Assembly (NCBI GenBank): GCA_031273705.1
Contig: JAISRJ010000341.1
Coordinates: 1 to 7,625, forward strand
DNA length: 7,625 nucleotides
Reading direction: 5' to 3'
DNA from: Clostridiales bacterium
GTDB lineage: Bacteria; Bacillota; Clostridia; Lachnospirales; WQUN01
In this document: positions 6,364 to 7,625 of the stretch, piece by piece
How the letters are laid out: each line of letters starts with the position of its first letter
Numbering within the stretch: the stretch's first letter is position 1
Position numbers and translations under genes: made by a program
The notes under the pieces: model-generated
Databases searched by the model: none
What the model saw: only the letters and a program-made list of their open reading frames with translations
Told to the model about the DNA's origin: nothing

Positions 6364-7425
6364 ATGTTTGAAAAGTTAATCGAGTTGCAGGAAAAGTATT
6401 ACGCGCTTTCGGAGAAGATTAACGACCCCGAAGTAATCGGCGATCAATCCGTATGGCGTGAATATATGAAGGAACACAGCGACTTGTCGCCGATAGTCGA
6501 AAAGTTTAAAGAATACAAGAAAGCGGAAAGAGATTTGTCGGAAGCGAAGGCCATGTTGGACGAAACCGGAGACGACGAGCTGAAACTGCTGCTAAAAGAT
6601 GAAATTCACAAGTCGCAGGAGACTCTGGATACCACGTCGTTGGAATTAAAATCCTTGCTGTTACCAAAGGATCCGAATGATGAAAAGAACGTTATCGTAG
6701 AAATTCGCGGCGGGGCGGGCGGAGACGAAGCGGCGTTATTCGCAGGTGATTTGTTTAGGATGTACTATAGATACGCGGAGCGGCATCGTTGGAAAACAGA
6801 ATTGTTAAGCGCGAACGAGAATGATTTGGGCGGGTTTAAAGAAATAGTGTTTATGATAACGGGCAAGGGCGCGTTTTCCCGTTTAAAATACGAGAGCGGT
6901 GTTCATCGAGTGCAGCGCATTCCCGTTACCGAGTCGGGTGGAAGAATACATACCTCGACCGTAACCGTGGCGGTACTGCCGGAAGCGGAGGAAGTGGACG
7001 TAGAGCTTAACGCCAACGATATTCGCGTAGATGTGTTCCGCTCTTCCGGCAATGGCGGGCAAAGTGTAAACACTACCGACAGCGCCGTGCGCGTAACGCA
7101 TATCCCAACGGGCATAGTTATTTCATGTCAGGATGAAAAATCCCAATTAAAGAATAAAGATAAAGCCCTTAAAATTCTGAGGGCGAAGCTCTATGACTTA
7201 GAGCAGGAGAACCAACGCAAGCTGACTTCCGCGGAGCGCAAAAGCCAAGTGGGTACGGGCGACCGCAGCGAACGCGTTCGCACTTACAATTTTCCTCAAA
7301 GTCGTATGACGGATCACCGTGTTAATCTTACAACGCATAATCTGGACACCGTGCTGGACGGCGACCTGGATGATATAATGGATACACTTATCACATCGGC
7401 TCAAGCGAAAAGCCTAACCGACTAG
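6364..7425 (+). CDS. prfA: Peptide chain release factor 1 (RF1)
   Basis: RF1 recognises UAA and UAG in the ribosomal A site and triggers peptidyl-tRNA hydrolysis. The 353-residue length fits the family. Residues 1 to about 100 form the charged, helical domain 1. The PCRF region includes EIRGGAGGDEAALFAGDLFRMY. The codon-recognition tripeptide is PVT (187-189) within HRVQRIPVTESGGRIHTS, the P-x-T form of RF1 rather than the SPF of RF2, so the assignment to RF1 is firm. The catalytic GGQ is at 231-233 (SSGNGGQSVNTTDSAVR); its Gln is the site normally methylated by PrmC. GGAGG (6353-6357) sits 6 bases before the ATG. The gene ends with TAG, a codon only RF1 reads. prmC, often its neighbour, does not follow; a new promoter and a different gene do. 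Co-transcription with ribF is likely from the short gap but not proven. Confidence 0.98.
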   Translation: MFEKLIELQEKYYALSEKINDPEVIGDQSVWREYMKEHSDLSPIVEKFKEYKKAERDLSEAKAMLDETGDDELKLLLKDEIHKSQETLDTTSLELKSLLLPKDPNDEKNVIVEIRGGAGGDEAALFAGDLFRMYYRYAERHRWKTELLSANENDLGGFKEIVFMITGKGAFSRLKYESGVHRVQRIPVTESGGRIHTSTVTVAVLPEAEEVDVELNANDIRVDVFRSSGNGGQSVNTTDSAVRVTHIPTGIVISCQDEKSQLKNKDKALKILRAKLYDLEQENQRKLTSAERKSQVGTGDRSERVRTYNFPQSRMTDHRVNLTTHNLDTVLDGDLDDIMDTLITSAQAKSLTD

Positions 7426-7456
7426 CGCCGCCGTATTGTTTAATTAATCCCGGCAC

Positions 7457-7486
7457 TTGACATACTCGCCTTAATATTTGTATAAT
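7457..7486 (+). promoter_or_regulatory. Consensus housekeeping sigma promoter
   Basis: TTGACA (7457-7462) and TATAAT (7481-7486) are both perfect hexamers, separated by 18 bases (one more than optimal). There is no extended -10 TG. Transcription would start near 7493, giving a leader of about 40 bases before the GTG at 7532. The position, 31 bases after the prfA stop, marks the start of a new transcription unit. AATATT recurs at 7473, 7496 and 7504 around the promoter; this may only reflect AT-richness. Confidence 0.85.
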
Positions 7487-7531
7487 ACACTGAATAATAT
7501 TGTAATATTTTCCTGAAAGGAAGTCTTTGCA

Positions 7532-7625
7532 GTGCTAAAATCAAGGCGTCGAATGAATATATTTTCATCGCGGCAGAATTTGATAAAACGTATAGAAGAG
7601 GAAAGCGATTATTACTTTGAGCGCT
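7532..7625 (+). CDS. Start of an unidentified protein (3' end outside window)
   Basis: The frame is open from GTG 7532 to the window edge, giving 31 residues that begin MLKSRRRMNIFSSRQNL. AAAGGAAG (7516-7523) lies 8 bases before the GTG and the consensus promoter lies just upstream, so a real gene start is well supported. An alternative start is ATG 7553 (MNIFSSRQ), which has no good ribosome-binding site. The visible part is basic at first (KSRRR), then has a charged segment RIEEESDYYFER; no signal peptide or membrane segment can be seen. I do not recognise the family from so short a piece, and it does not look like the start of PrmC. Confidence 0.6.
   Translation, partial: MLKSRRRMNIFSSRQNLIKRIEEESDYYFER

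Noticed and set aside
7426..7456. Terminator after prfA
   Set aside because: No stem followed by a T run is visible in the short stretch before the -35 box; transcription may simply read through.

Overview
The window is a stretch of conserved bacterial translation and RNA-metabolism genes, all on the + strand. The order ylxQ (3' end) - infB - rbfA - nrnA - truB - ribF is the tail of the nusA-infB type operon as arranged in Firmicutes (Clostridia). A DHH/DHHA1 nanoRNase between rbfA and truB and an L7Ae-like YlxQ before infB both point that way. An uncultured or gut-type clostridial lineage is my inference; the sequence has no species-level marker.

Layout. Bases 2-175 hold the C-terminus of a YlxQ/L7Ae-family protein, overlapping the start of infB. 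infB (163-3495) encodes an unusually long IF-2 of 1110 residues, with about 400 residues of disordered Gln/Arg/Gly/Asp-rich sequence between its two N-terminal subdomains. This includes 11 tandem Tyr-Gln/Pro-Arg-Arg-Asp-Gly units. rbfA, nrnA and truB follow, each overlapping the previous gene by the 4-base GTGA or ATGA arrangement, which indicates tight translational coupling. A 71-base gap with possible RNA structure and an anti-Shine-Dalgarno-like sequence leads to a ribF-type gene that keeps only the FMN adenylyltransferase half. After 61 more bases comes prfA (release factor 1). Beyond prfA, a perfect-consensus housekeeping promoter (7457-7486) starts a new transcription unit, whose first gene is cut by the window edge and not recognised.

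How the genes fit together. IF-2 brings initiator tRNA to the small subunit, RbfA matures that subunit, and TruB modifies the tRNA T-loop. NrnA recycles the shortest RNA fragments and pAp, and RF1 ends translation at UAA/UAG. The FAD synthetase is the metabolic outlier, although ribF commonly sits next to truB.

There is no mobile element, CRISPR array, defence system, tRNA or rRNA here. I do not see a new multi-gene system. The points most worth a second look are the IF-2 repeat domain, whose units differ mostly at synonymous positions, the RibF without a riboflavin kinase domain, and the possible translational control element in front of it.
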